From positions 37,455,569 to 37,519,568 of the forward strand of contig NC_092640.1 of the NCBI RefSeq assembly GCF_039555335.1: 64,000 bases of DNA, read 5' to 3'. The stretch's first letter is position 1. Each line of letters starts with the position of its first letter. A model generated the notes under the pieces. It saw only the letters and a program-made list of their open reading frames with translations, searched no databases and was not told where the DNA came from. Below, one piece after another: positions 47,320 to 59,000 of this stretch. The stretch is from Amphiura filiformis. Taxonomy: Eukaryota; Echinodermata; Ophiuroidea; Amphilepidida; Amphiuridae. A program made the position numbers and the translations under genes.

Positions 47320-49700
47320 AATTCAAATGAATTTGTTCAAAGAAAAAAATATTAATGATTGCATAATTAAATCATGCTCTGACATTGGAAGTAAATTCAG
47401 ATTGGGCTACGAATACTGCATTTGGAATGATCATTTGAATCTTCTTGGTACAATGTATCTACATTTTAGAAATACAAAGGCTTGTAGTAACCACAAAGGA
47501 TTTAATACCACACCCCATCATATAAACGTTAAGTACAGGGAACAAAGATTAAGTCAACCACCCCTTGGTCAAGCCAACCTGTTTCACAATACCTTCCCAA
47601 TTAACATTTTGTTCTCTTTTACACTCATTTTAGGTTTGCATTTTAATTTGACTATTAAAGAAATTAAGTGCACATCCCATAGAGGAGTAACCTTTCAATC
47701 AAAGAAATGTCTGGATTTCCAAGTCTGCTTTCTGAAAACGACTGGAATTCCAGTTGCCAATGTCACTTGAAAAAGCTTGGAAATCCAATTAGATGAAGGG
47801 AAAATCACACAAATGTCCATAATGAGGTCTCAAATTGAGGATTTCTGATTTTTAACTACTTTTCTGCTGGATTTTTTCGCCTTTGGACACTTTAAAAGTC
47901 TGGATTTCCAAAAATCATGACTGGACAAAAAGTCTGGAAATCCGAGCTCCTGTATAGGGGATGTGCATCTATTGTCTGGAATAGCCCTTTTCACCTGCTC
48001 TTCCAGAATTCCAGAACTTTTTAATTACTTTTGACATCCAGTTCTGGAATTTTCATGGCCATGATTAAATTTCCATGACTCTGATCTTGACTTTTTCCAT
48101 GACAAAAATCAAAATTCTATTATTTTTATATTCCACGCTTTTTGCGGGACTCTGTGGGATCACTGGGGAGGCATAATGTCAAGCATACCTGAAGCTACAC
48201 CTTTTGTTGTGCCACACATTCCAGGACTGTACACTCACTCTTCAAAGGTTTATCATGGTTCAGCTCACATCACCTACCATTGACCACAAGGCATCAAATT
48301 ATCATAACAAATTTCTTCAGAAAAAGTTATTTCCAAATCGAATTCAATTATGAATATTAGGGCATGTTAAAAAGTCCGTAATTTTGAAGTACAATAGCAA
48401 CTTCTTAACATTGCTATTAACAAAGGAAATGTAATAAATACCTATAAATATATAAATATTACCTAGACATTGGGTAAAAGAATATACCCAACAACATAAA
48501 TACACTGTTAACTATGTAGAAATTTTGCATAACTTATTCGTAGATTGTACATAATTTGTGTTTATGTAAAAAATACCTTTTTTTAAGGATTTCCTATTTT
48601 ACTTCCATTAAAGGGCAGGTCTATTGCAAAAACAAGTTTATCTCTATTCAAGAGAATAATTATTACATTACAAGTTGACACTGTTGCAATTTTTTATGCG
48701 TATTTCTCCTGACAAAAGAGAAATTGTGTAGGTAAAGTTTGGGCTCGTACGTGTTCTTTCCCCGTTTGAAGCGAAATTAATTTTCAAGGCAGCGGGCTAT
48801 GACGTAAGTAAATGAAGCGGACACTATGTCATGCTCTCATCATACAATCACAATCACTTTGACAAGTTTGACATTAGCAACAATGAGCTGTACTATTATT
48901 TACCATAACAATGCTGCATAACAATATGCAGACTATTGTTCTCATTCAGTATTGTTACTATGCGTTTGCTTTGTAATATTTCATCCAACTGAAACTACAA
49001 TAACTATAGCATTGCAATATCGCACAGGGAAATCAGATACATGAGTTTGTGGACTTAACATGGTTTATATGCTAGTCTCTGATTGATCATGTTGAAATTC
49101 TACGCTCAAATTATTTTTTTATTTTTTAGCCCAAATATTTCTCATGATATTGATATACATATGAATTGTAATATCACAATTTACCAATATATAAAAAAAG
49201 CTGATTTTATCCATATGTTTAAAAAACATTAAATTTGTAATACTTAATTCAGAGTTTTTTTCTGTGAACAACAACAGTATACGTTCTGTGCATTGAGAAT
49301 GTTTATGTTTATAGTCCCTCTTCGCAAATCAGGCACAGTCATTTCATGACGTCAACTTTTTTCTTGGTCAAAATTTCTACACAACCTAGATTTAATTATT
49401 TCTAACAGGGCAATTGCCCCGAGGTGCCCTTTCAAATTCTTAATTTGAGGGATGACAAGGTGGTTGCGTAAAGGTGCTCTTGGAACGTCATAAATATGAG
49501 TATTTTCTAAGCCAAGTTATCCACATTTCCTAAAAAACTAGGTGTGAAAATTGCTCAAAAATATCTTGGAAATGGACTGAAATAAGGGCCATGTTAATTT
49601 TGTACTGCCACACATGTCGACTGCTACATATCGACCGGTACCCTAGGACACAGGGCTTTTATCACCTTTGCTTCATAACCACTAAGGTATAGGACATTTT
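47320..49700. other. No gene supported
   Basis: The 147-residue plus-strand frame 47327-47770 has no domain pattern and is followed by repeats of AGTCTGGATTTCCAA and TCTGGAAATCC (47885-47945). 48600-48800 resembles a dispersed repeat (AAGGGCAGGTCTATTGC). The rest is AT-rich. Confidence 0.4.
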
Positions 49701-49704
49701 TTGT

Positions 49705-50035
49705 TTTAGCAATAGCCCCCTCTCCAGAAGTATTCAATTATATTTGTACTTACTCAAGCAGCATACCATGGGAATTTTGTTACACAATTCGATGCGGTTT
49801 TTTTAATGAGGTTTTTTAAAACCTCATTAAAAAAACTTAAAAGTGTCTAAAACAGCCTATGAGGCTATAGCGCCTTTTCCAGCCTTCTCTAACATTAATC
49901 TCCATAGACTTTACATGTAAAATGAAAAGGTCCATTAAAAAAAGAACAGCATCGAATTGTGTAATAAAATTTGCACAAAATGCTAATTGAGCAAGTACGT
50001 ATGTAATGCACTAGTTTTCGAGAGGGGGCTATAAG
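49705..50035. mobile_element. Foldback element with TAGCCCCCTCTC ends
   Basis: ATAGCCCCCTCTC at the left, GAGAGGGGGCTAT at the right. Also TTACACAATTCGATGC/GCATCGAATTGTGTAA, and a tip hairpin TTTTTTAATGAGGTTTT/AAAACCTCATTAAAAAA. Confidence 0.85.
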
Positions 50036-50039
50036 AAAT

Positions 50040-51920
50040 ATTTTTATGGATTGCATCATGTACATGTATGGTCTTCAATCAAAAATAAAATGTCCATCTG
50101 AAACATAGGTGTTATACCCACTGAGAGGTGCGCACAGCGACATCGCCTGGTTAATAATTACTTGGTACAGCAGAGACACTAAAATCAATACCCAGGATCG
50201 ATACACGTGAATGTGCTATGCACGATTTGATATTCAGACGATAAATCTTTGGATACTGGGGTAGAAAATGATGAATATCTCCTGTAATTTTTTTTATTCT
50301 AAAGAAGCCATATTTTTTTCCTTGCACTTGAATATATGTGTTGAAAGGATATGATCGTCGTTAGCTTGCGTATTGAGAAAGCAGCTTGCGTCTTGAACTC
50401 AAAAACTTACAGAAATTCTGATTTTATATGTGCGAACTATAGCGCAGCGTGAGGCCACATGTGGAGGCAATCTAAAAGCGGATGACCTCATGGCGCATAC
50501 CATACTCACTCACACACAGAGAGGTCAGTCACCGGGCTATTGTCAATAGCCTTAGCCGGATGTCCCTCAGCCCATTATGCATCTCAAAACTATTAAACAG
50601 GTCAGAACAAAATGGCCATGGGGGGCTGTGGATTCAACCTACCATGGCGATTTCTGCCATGAAGATATCGGGGCGATGACACTGAGAGGTGTCAATGCGA
50701 GGTGTATCTGTAAAACGGACCAAGCAAATTTATATATACATAGACAACTAATACTGACTAAACTACTACAAACACTCAGAATAGTACATTTTAAGTAATG
50801 AAAAAAAGCAAGAATTCCCGTATCTTAACAGTTCTACACATATGTGACCCGCACTGACAAAACCAGGAACAAGTCGCATTTTTGTCATTTCATGATTTGA
50901 AGAATAACAATGTAAGCACTAGCCAGTAGGCTTTAAAATTATACCAAAATTATATAAAAAGCATCCATACTTTTAAAGATATGGATAATTTTGTAAAATG
51001 ATACCTTGATATATTTGCAAAATTGCTATTCTGAGTAATGGGCCAATTAGTTTCCTGCCTTACACAGGATTGAATAGGGATTAGCAAGTGTTATTTATTG
51101 ATTAAATATAAAACCTCTTTTTATTAAGTACTTTTAAGGATTTGAAAGTCCACTTTACTGTCACAATTAAATACCATGAAATTAAGAATTCCAAAATTAG
51201 ATTTTTTTTATGGGAATGTCATCTTTAAAGGCCTATAACTCAAAAACATGTCTGGCCACTTGTTCCAAGTTTTGTTGGAGCTGGTCACACGAACATGTGA
51301 TAATGTATTCCAGGGTTGCAAGTACTGGACAACACTGGGCAATCACAAAAATGTCTTTTTAACATCAAATTGCGTAAATAACAGTACACGAAAATTACCA
51401 CACAGGAAATAGCAAATTCTAAGGGAGATGGACAAGATTTTAAAATAAGTCAAAAAATATTTTACAAAATGTAAACATATAAAAAGATATGTATAGCCCT
51501 ATTTGTTTTACCCCTGTGGACTAATTTTTAGCGTCACACATCATTGCATTCAGTCACAATGGTTAATTGTGTAAGGAAAGAGGACATTTCAAAAATTTGC
51601 ACCTGAGCCCATAGCAGTCAGGTTTTCTTTAACAAATGCATGTATAGACCTGGCCTTCTGTATTGTTTGAGTGTGGAATCCTATGGACTCATGCAACTTT
51701 TAACAGAGTTTTAAAGAGCCTCTTTTTTTTACATAATGAACCATTGTGACTGAACGTAATGAACATGTGTTGCTATAATTTGTTCCATAGGTGTAAAACA
51801 AATAAGGCTACACATGTCAATTGCATTTTGTTAAATATTTTGCGATTTATTTTTAAAAGTATTTAGGGGGGAACTTATAAATTGTGCACCATGTATAATG
51901 TCCTCATCTACTCAACATCA
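50040..51920. other. Repeat-derived DNA, no gene supported
   Basis: 50480-50700 contains CACTCACACACAGAGAGGTC and CCATGGCGATTTCTGCCATG, GC-richer than the surroundings and possibly a transposon fragment. Its open frames have no domain. The rest is AT-rich. Confidence 0.4.
51846..51851 (-). promoter_or_regulatory. Candidate polyadenylation signal for gene 2
   Basis: AATAAA on the minus strand about 375 nt past the stop, just beyond the MITE. A 3' UTR using it would include the whole MITE. In AT-rich DNA this hexamer is common, so support is weak. Confidence 0.25.
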
Positions 51921-51923
51921 TTT

Positions 51924-52224
51924 CATTACGTTTTGTTACCTGGAGAGATTTAATCATGTCTCACTTCCTTTTTCAACCAAATCGGTGGTAATAACTCTTG
52001 TAGTGAGGATCAACATTTAACCACAAATTGTCTCAGGCAAAACTCACTTCCTGGGAACCAAATACCACACAAGGTCATTTTTATGTAACTCATTGACCCA
52101 TTTGTGTTATATACTGCCTCTAGCTATAATGACATCCTTGTGATCTGGTCAACTCATTAACAGATACAAACCTCAGGAGGGATTCAATTTTTGATAAATT
52201 CTCTCCAGGAAGTGAAACCTAATG
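51924..52224. mobile_element. CATTACGTTT MITE, copy 3, abutting gene 2 stop
   Basis: Opposite orientation to copies 1 and 2, with ends CATTACGTTTTGTTACCTGG and CCAGGAAGTGAAACCTAATG. Its right edge is the base next to the gene 2 stop codon. Confidence 0.85.
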
Positions 52225-53043
52225 TCACCAAAGTACTTTTCCAACAGGGCTTACGTCCATCCTCGCATGCAGATTACTTTTCTCAAACCTTGGCTTTCTG
52301 GTTTCTGGTACACTTGGGACTTCCGAGTCCCACACTTTCTTAGTTCCACCTCCATTGTTCTGCTTTGTCGTTGCCGTGGTACCAGAATCAATAGCATCCT
52401 GCGATTCGTCGTCTTCTAGATCTTCCTCACTAAAGTTTGACAGAATTGTTTTTAACCGTATAAATTTGGTCTCATGGAAAAGAAATCGACTTTTACGCAC
52501 ATTTTGCTGATGTTGAATCGATATCATTATATCGGCTGCATCTTTCTCAATTAGTTTTATCAAACTATTCTTATATTGTCTCACCTCCTGTGTTATTTGA
52601 TCAACACTCTGGTCAAAGTCCCTACCTTGCTGTTTGAGCTTCTCCAAGTTATTATCGAGTTTAAGTTTCATTTCTTGAATTTTGTTCATCCTTTGTCTTC
52701 TCACTTTATTCTGCTCTTCCGTCGGTCCTGCAGAATGTGGAGGGGATGACACCACTTGATCTTGCTGATCTGGTTGTCTCGCTTCTCTTACCTGCTGAGC
52801 CAAATTTCGAATTATTATGTTTGTCTTCAGGCCGTCAACACCCCTATTTGGTAACTGGGTAGGTTGGAAGCACACAGGACAGTTGACGCTTGTCTTGTTT
52901 CCTTGCGAATTTACCCATTCTTGCAGACAAGCTTTGCAGAAATAGTGGCTGCAACTGAGGTCTTTTGGCTCATCCAGTTCTTCCGTACAGATAGCACACA
53001 TAAGTTCCTCCCTCATTGATTCTAAGATGCTTGATGCTGAAGT
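52225..53043 (-). CDS. Gene 2 exon 4: RING finger and coiled coil
   Basis: The acceptor is ATTACATTCATTGCAG, phase 0, so the previous exon joins as VNK|TSASSILES. In exon residue numbers the RING is C16xxC19, C31-x-H33, C36xxC39, C55xxC58, a complete C3HC4 set with the Pro after C55 and Trp43 expected for E2 binding. After a TRIM-like GVDGLKTN linker, residues about 109-175 (EEQNKVRRQRMNKIQ onward) form a heptad-like Lys/Glu/Leu-rich coiled coil. Near residue 220 is an acidic SEEDLEDDE patch. The frame ends at TGA 52227-52225, immediately beside a MITE. A phase-0 donor candidate GAC|GTAAGC at 52255 would instead continue into unseen exons. No B-box follows the RING. Confidence 0.85.
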   Translation of the reverse strand, partial: TSASSILESMREELMCAICTEELDEPKDLSCSHYFCKACLQEWVNSQGNKTSVNCPVCFQPTQLPNRGVDGLKTNIIIRNLAQQVREARQPDQQDQVVSSPPHSAGPTEEQNKVRRQRMNKIQEMKLKLDNNLEKLKQQGRDFDQSVDQITQEVRQYKNSLIKLIEKDAADIMISIQHQQNVRKSRFLFHETKFIRLKTILSNFSEEDLEDDESQDAIDSGTTATTKQNNGGGTKKVWDSEVPSVPETRKPRFEKSNLHARMDVSPVGKVLW

Positions 53044-56000
53044 CTGCAATGAATGTAATATTATTGAAATTAAAACAAAGAATTCTTCATTGATTATTTT
53101 CATTTTATCTCTATTACGGGACGTACAAAAATAAAAGACAAAAAATCAGCAAAAATGTGGTGAAGCAATAAAAGGCAAAGCCTGAGATTACATAACAGAC
53201 AGAAAAATGAACACCAACAAACATACCAAATATACATGTGTACATGTACATGCTCCAAGGGACGGGTCACTTTGATATGAAATTGATACAGAAGCAAGGC
53301 TGAGACTTTCCAAGTACAAGTGGCTTTGGGTGAGTTATGGATTTATGGGGGTCATCGGGCGAGAACATAATAAATCAAAACCAGGCCCATGCACAGTTGC
53401 ACACAAGCCTAGTTTTCAATTGCTTCAAATAGGTTGTTATTCAACACAGCAGTTCACAAACCACAAGTTGTGCTTGCTTTTTATTACATTGGTGCAGTCC
53501 AAATCAGTCCTCTCAGGTAAAAATGGGGTTATGGACAAAAATAAAATTTCAAATGCCCAAATTTGTAGCAATATTAATCCTTCAAAAGGGAAGAAGCAAA
53601 TCGCAAATTTTGGCAACATATTATATATCATATATCAGTACACAAAATTTTGAATTGGTTGACCCAAAAAATGTTTAACCAGCATCGATTCGCTGACCCC
53701 AATTTCCCTCCTAGCTATGCCACTGAGCAGTAGCTGGGGGCTACTTTGTCTTTGGATATGCTATTTTCCTAACCAGCCCATCCGACAGAGAGACACACAG
53801 AAATAATGCCACTCCTGTATAACTAGTGGTGGCTTTCCGACCATAAAAATACCATTCACCAAATTTGTAACCTTTGTCTTCTATTTGACCTTTTAGGCCA
53901 CCATTACCCTTATTATTTCAGTCTATTTTAGCACTGAATCATGTTATAAAGTGGTCCAGGTATGTACAACAAATACAGCTACACATACTTTTTTACATTT
54001 TGTAAAATATTCTTTAGATTTATTTCAAAACATGTTAGGAAGTTGTGGATCCTATATCTGCAAATACTGCATTGCTTGCAAAGGCTTACCTTGTTAACAT
54101 TAGATGCCTGCATGGATGGAGATGTGTCCCGCTGAGGAAGACTGCCTGATTGCAGCCTCCTATTAATAGTGTGGTTGCTTGAAGCACCTGTAACAGGTGA
54201 TGAAGGCAGATGAGTCCGACTTGCTCCAGGTCTTGCTTGATTAGACGCCTGCATGGATGGAGATGTGCTCCGCTGAGGTAGACTGCTTGATTGCAGCTTC
54301 CTTTTAGTTTGGTTACTTGAAGAAACTGTAACAGATGCGGGCAGGTGAGTCTGACTTGCTCCAGGCCTTGTTTGATTAGACGCCTGCATGTATGGAGAAG
54401 TGACCCTCTGAGGAAGACTGCTAGCACTACTTGACTGCAGCTTCTTAGTTTGGCTGCTTGAAGCACTTGTAACAGGTGATGCGGACAGATGAGTCTGACT
54501 TGCTCCAGGCCTTGCTTGATTAGACACCAGCATGTATGGAGATGTATCCTGCTGAGGAAGACTGCTAACACTGCCTGATTGCAGCATCCTATTAGTTTGG
54601 CTGCTTGAAGCACTTGTAACGGGTGATGCCTGCAGCTGAGTCCGACTTGCTCCAGGCCTTGCTTGATTAGATGCCTGCATGGATGGAGATGTGTTCCGCT
54701 GAGGCAGACTGCTAACACTGCTTGATTGCAGCTTCCTATTAGTTCCGTTGCTTGATGAAACTGTAACAGGTGATGCCGGAAGATGGGTCTGACTTGCTCC
54801 AGGCCTTGCTTGATTCTTCATCATGGTTTTTTGTGCATTAGTCGCAGGAGGTGTAGATGACATATTTCCTGGCATTTGACTTACAGTGGCAGGAGCTGTC
54901 GATTTAGCTTTGCTGGATTGAGTTCTTGGTTGATTCTGATTGGTTACACCAGATATATTTTGCCGTAACCCTTGACTAACAGCAAAAGAAGTGGTTGTGT
55001 TAGCTTTGCTTGATCGAGTTCCTGTTTTTTTTTCTGATTTGTACGAGCAAATCTATCTAGCCATTGACTAATTAAATCAAAAGGATCCGTTGTGTCAGCT
55101 TTGCTTGATTGAATTCCTGATTGATTTTGACTCGTACGAGAGGATGTCACACCAAATGTATTCTGTAGCCTTTGATCAACAGAGGGAGAAGTGGTTGAGT
55201 TAGCTTTACTCGATTGAGTTCCCGATTTATTATTATTTGTACGAGGAGGCACCTCAACACTTCTATTTTGTAGCCTTGATCCAACCACGGGAGAAGCTGT
55301 TGAGTTACATCTACTTGCATGGGTTCCTGATTTATTCTGATTTGTCCAAGGGGATGTCACAACAAATTCATTTTGTAACCTTTGACCTTGATTTTGAACA
55401 GTGGCAGGTCTTGAGTTCACTTTCCTTGACTGCATCCTTCTCGAGTAATTCTGATGACATTGTGCAATGGTGGCAGCAGCAGCTTTATCTTGGCTTGAAT
55501 TGACAGTGGCAGTAGCTGCTACAGATGTTGCTGGTTTCATGTCTTTACGCATCACATTTGACACCAATCCATCCTTTTTAAATGTCTCTAGGTGCTAGAC
55601 AGAAAAAAAAGAAAAATGTTTAAAGATGCTCTACAGCACGACACACAAATGGTTAACACTTTTAAATACAAACCTGTGTGTGTTTGCAGCCAACCAAGGA
55701 CATTGTGTATTGCTATCTAACCGCGGACGTGTGTATCATCATGTTTTCATCGCCTAACCGTGGACTAAAATGGTGGATATTTTAAAATATAAATAAATAA
55801 ATAAATAATATTAAACAGAGGTATGTCCAGGCACCTACCCCCCCCACATCTAAAAAACAGAAATACATTAAAACATGTTCAGAAACAGTGAAAATGGTTA
55901 CATTGGCCATCGTTATGTACCCAATTTCTGACTCCAAGGCTAAGGGGGAACCCCTTCTGGCTCCCCTAGAATAACCACCATAAAAATATTGGCTGCCCAA

Positions 56001-59000
56001 TTTGGATGTGAGTGAAGCAAGCTGAATAAATTTATTGATCGGGTCCCCCTTCAAATAGTTGGCTCAGCACCTGTATACAAAACATGCACTGTGCTAGAGC
56101 AGTGCTTGGCAACAATGATGCCAGCGCTGTGCCTTAGGCTCCAAATTGGGTTACTCGGTAAGCGCTTGCTGCTTGCTACTCAGAAAACCATGCCGCTATT
56201 TGCTTAAAATTGGGTTACTTTTGCAAGTGTCAGGTTACGACGGTAATTTAGCAATATCTTCCTTTCAAATTATGAAGGTTTTGAGTCTCTGAAGCTCCAT
56301 ATTGCAATGGGTTTTGTAATCATTTATTGATCAATCAGTAACTTCAAATTGACACCTGAAGTTTTATTAGTCAAGTGCTTTTTTCTGGCCAATTGGGCGA
56401 TTTATGTTCTACATTTGGGTAAAACCGCACAATTACATCTGGTTTTAGCTGCTTTTTTGGAGTTTTAACAAAATTGTGCTACTTGAAAGTCATTCAATGT
56501 GGCGCGCCTTGGCACTGAAAAGTTTTGGCAACACTGCTTGACAAAACGTAAGGTACCGTACTTACAGTTTTGTTTAATCCTCTGTCTTTTTCTCTCAGAT
56601 TACTCTTGAATTTTTTAAGGGCCTGCGGCTCATAGTCAGAAGATTTTCTTCTCTTCACACTACATTTGTTTGGTGTCACAGGCGGAGCAACTCCTGTCGT
56701 GTTACTGCTAGATGGACTACTTTGGTTGATACTTGTAAGAAATGTCCCAATTGCTTTAGTAAGTACAGAACTGGTCTCCTCATTGCTTGAAGGAATTACT
56801 GAGATAGTTGCTGGTGGTCTTGATTCGCGTGGCTGTAAAAGGATACGTGCAAAGACGGGTTTAAATTTAAGGCAAAATTATAAATATTGGAGCAATTCAA
56901 TGAATTCAAAACTTGGAATATGAGAATGTTTGAGTGATGGGTGATGGGTCTCCATGAATATCATTGTGTTTTTAAAATTCGCCAGCGAAGTGCTACGTGT
57001 AATCCGATTATCACTATAACAACTGGATCACGCTTTTTTGAGTCCTGAATCATGATCGGAATGATCACAACACAAAGTCTATGACATGTATCAATTCCAA
57101 AAGGAGCGTGATCCAGTTACCAAGGAGTTATGTAACCACTTCGCTGGCAAATAGAAATTGACTATACCGACTTTAAAGGTGGTAAACTGGTAGAGAATAA
57201 AAGAATCACTCCTAGCATAGACAGGTTAGACAGATAGGTTCAGGGCTGGATTTACCTTTTTGGGGGCCCTGGGCCAGGCCAAAATTTGGAGGCCCCCAAA
57301 CGCACCGTGAGGTAGGCATGTGCACTCAAGTGGCCAAGTTCTTAGATTTTACCAAGACATACACGCAAAGCGGGTGAAAAAATTTGAATTTTATATTATT
57401 TTAGACCAAATTGAAGCTGAATTTTGCTACATTACAGGCCAAATTTTTCAATTTTGGCCCAAAACATGGTGTTTTTTCAGCTAAAATGGAGGAAGCACAC
57501 TGCACAGGGCAATTTTGGGGGCCCGGGCCCATCTGGCCCTATGGTAAATCCGGCCCTGGATAGGTTAGACAGTTCTAAGGGATTGGGACTGGAATGGGAC
57601 TTATAAATTAAACTTTATGGGAGCAGCAAGGGAGCAGGAGTTACACTTTGATCAGCTCATTATAATCAGCGGGCCCTATAACATCGCGGATTAATATCAA
57701 TATATTTTATTGTAGAATTGTCTTGTGACATCTCACCATAAGTATTACAAATTATTAATTGAAGTCATATACTTTGTCAACTTTCTTTAACACGCAAAAT
57801 ATAGACCCGGCAGAACAACAATATCATTCGTAACGTGGGTCTACTTTTCGGCGTAGTAGTAAGTCTAATAATTCCCGCTGATTACGAGCTGATCAAAGTA
57901 TAGGTCATTTTGTCCACTACTCATTCCCATTCATACTGACAATAACTTTAGGCAGGATTTGAACTGACAACCTTCTTCATCTGACTCATATAGCTCAGTT
58001 TGTAGAGCATCGGTCCGGTGATCAAAACGTCCCAGGTTCAAATCCTAGATGGTCAGTGAAATTTATGCACCGGTTGTCAATTATGTATGTGGAGACTTGT
58101 GTTAAAAAATCTTTCTCATATTTTATGCATGTTAGCTCATGTTTAACTGGGATATTCTATGAAAATTAATTGCCAAAGCTATATCGAATATGGATATTTC
58201 ATAACCTCGTTAATAAACGTGATGCTTGCGATCCAATCATATTTTGTTATTTGTGAAAACGCGAGCGCAAATCGAGGTCATTAATATCTCACAAAATCTC
58301 TTAATAAACCACAAAATGCGTAATTGTTCCAATATCCAATGCGTTCCAATGCGTAATTGGTACAATACGGCGCACGCGGAGGTCAATTGTGTGCGTCCAA
58401 CAAACTGCGCGTGCGCTGGCTGTCATATTTGGATTGTGCCCTACCATTTTTAAACAGATTCTGACACACACTTTTGTTATTGGTCGTCTTGTTTTAGCCT
58501 GATCGATTTTGGGAAAGGGAAGATGTAAAAATTGTTTATATTTACCAACTTTTGAGGAAACTTTTGTGTTATTTTGTAAAGTTCAAAGTGACGGTTATGA
58601 ATGAGGTTAATAACTTTGCATCGGTAATATGTCTGGCATTGTGAAAAATCTAAACATTTTGCTTTGGACCTCGGAATATGTTTAGATTTTTCACAATGCC
58701 CTCCAAATAACCGATGCGCAGTTATTAACCTCTTTGAAAAAGTTCGGAAAGAAGTGGGCCATAGTATTAAAACATATCTTATCCTATAATTTGTTGGTTC
58801 AAAATGATTGGGTTGGTATGTTTTTTAGGGTTGATTAGATTACATTTTAATTCATACAAGCATTTTGTATGCCTACATATAATAGTAATATTAGGGATGC
58901 CCACTCTCAATACAGTTTCCACTAGAACGATTTTTCATTTACTGTGTGCGTGCACTCACACACGTATTGTCTATGGAGAAACTGATCGATACAAGAAATC

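Noticed and set aside
47327-47770. 147-residue plus-strand frame
   Set aside because: Composition follows AT-rich DNA, there is no domain or splice logic, and it flows into a dispersed repeat. Not excluded, only unsupported.
54086-54718. 210-residue minus-strand frame rich in His/Leu/Cys
   Set aside because: It is the alternate register of the in-frame NQARPG repeat array of gene 2; the repeat length keeps it open.
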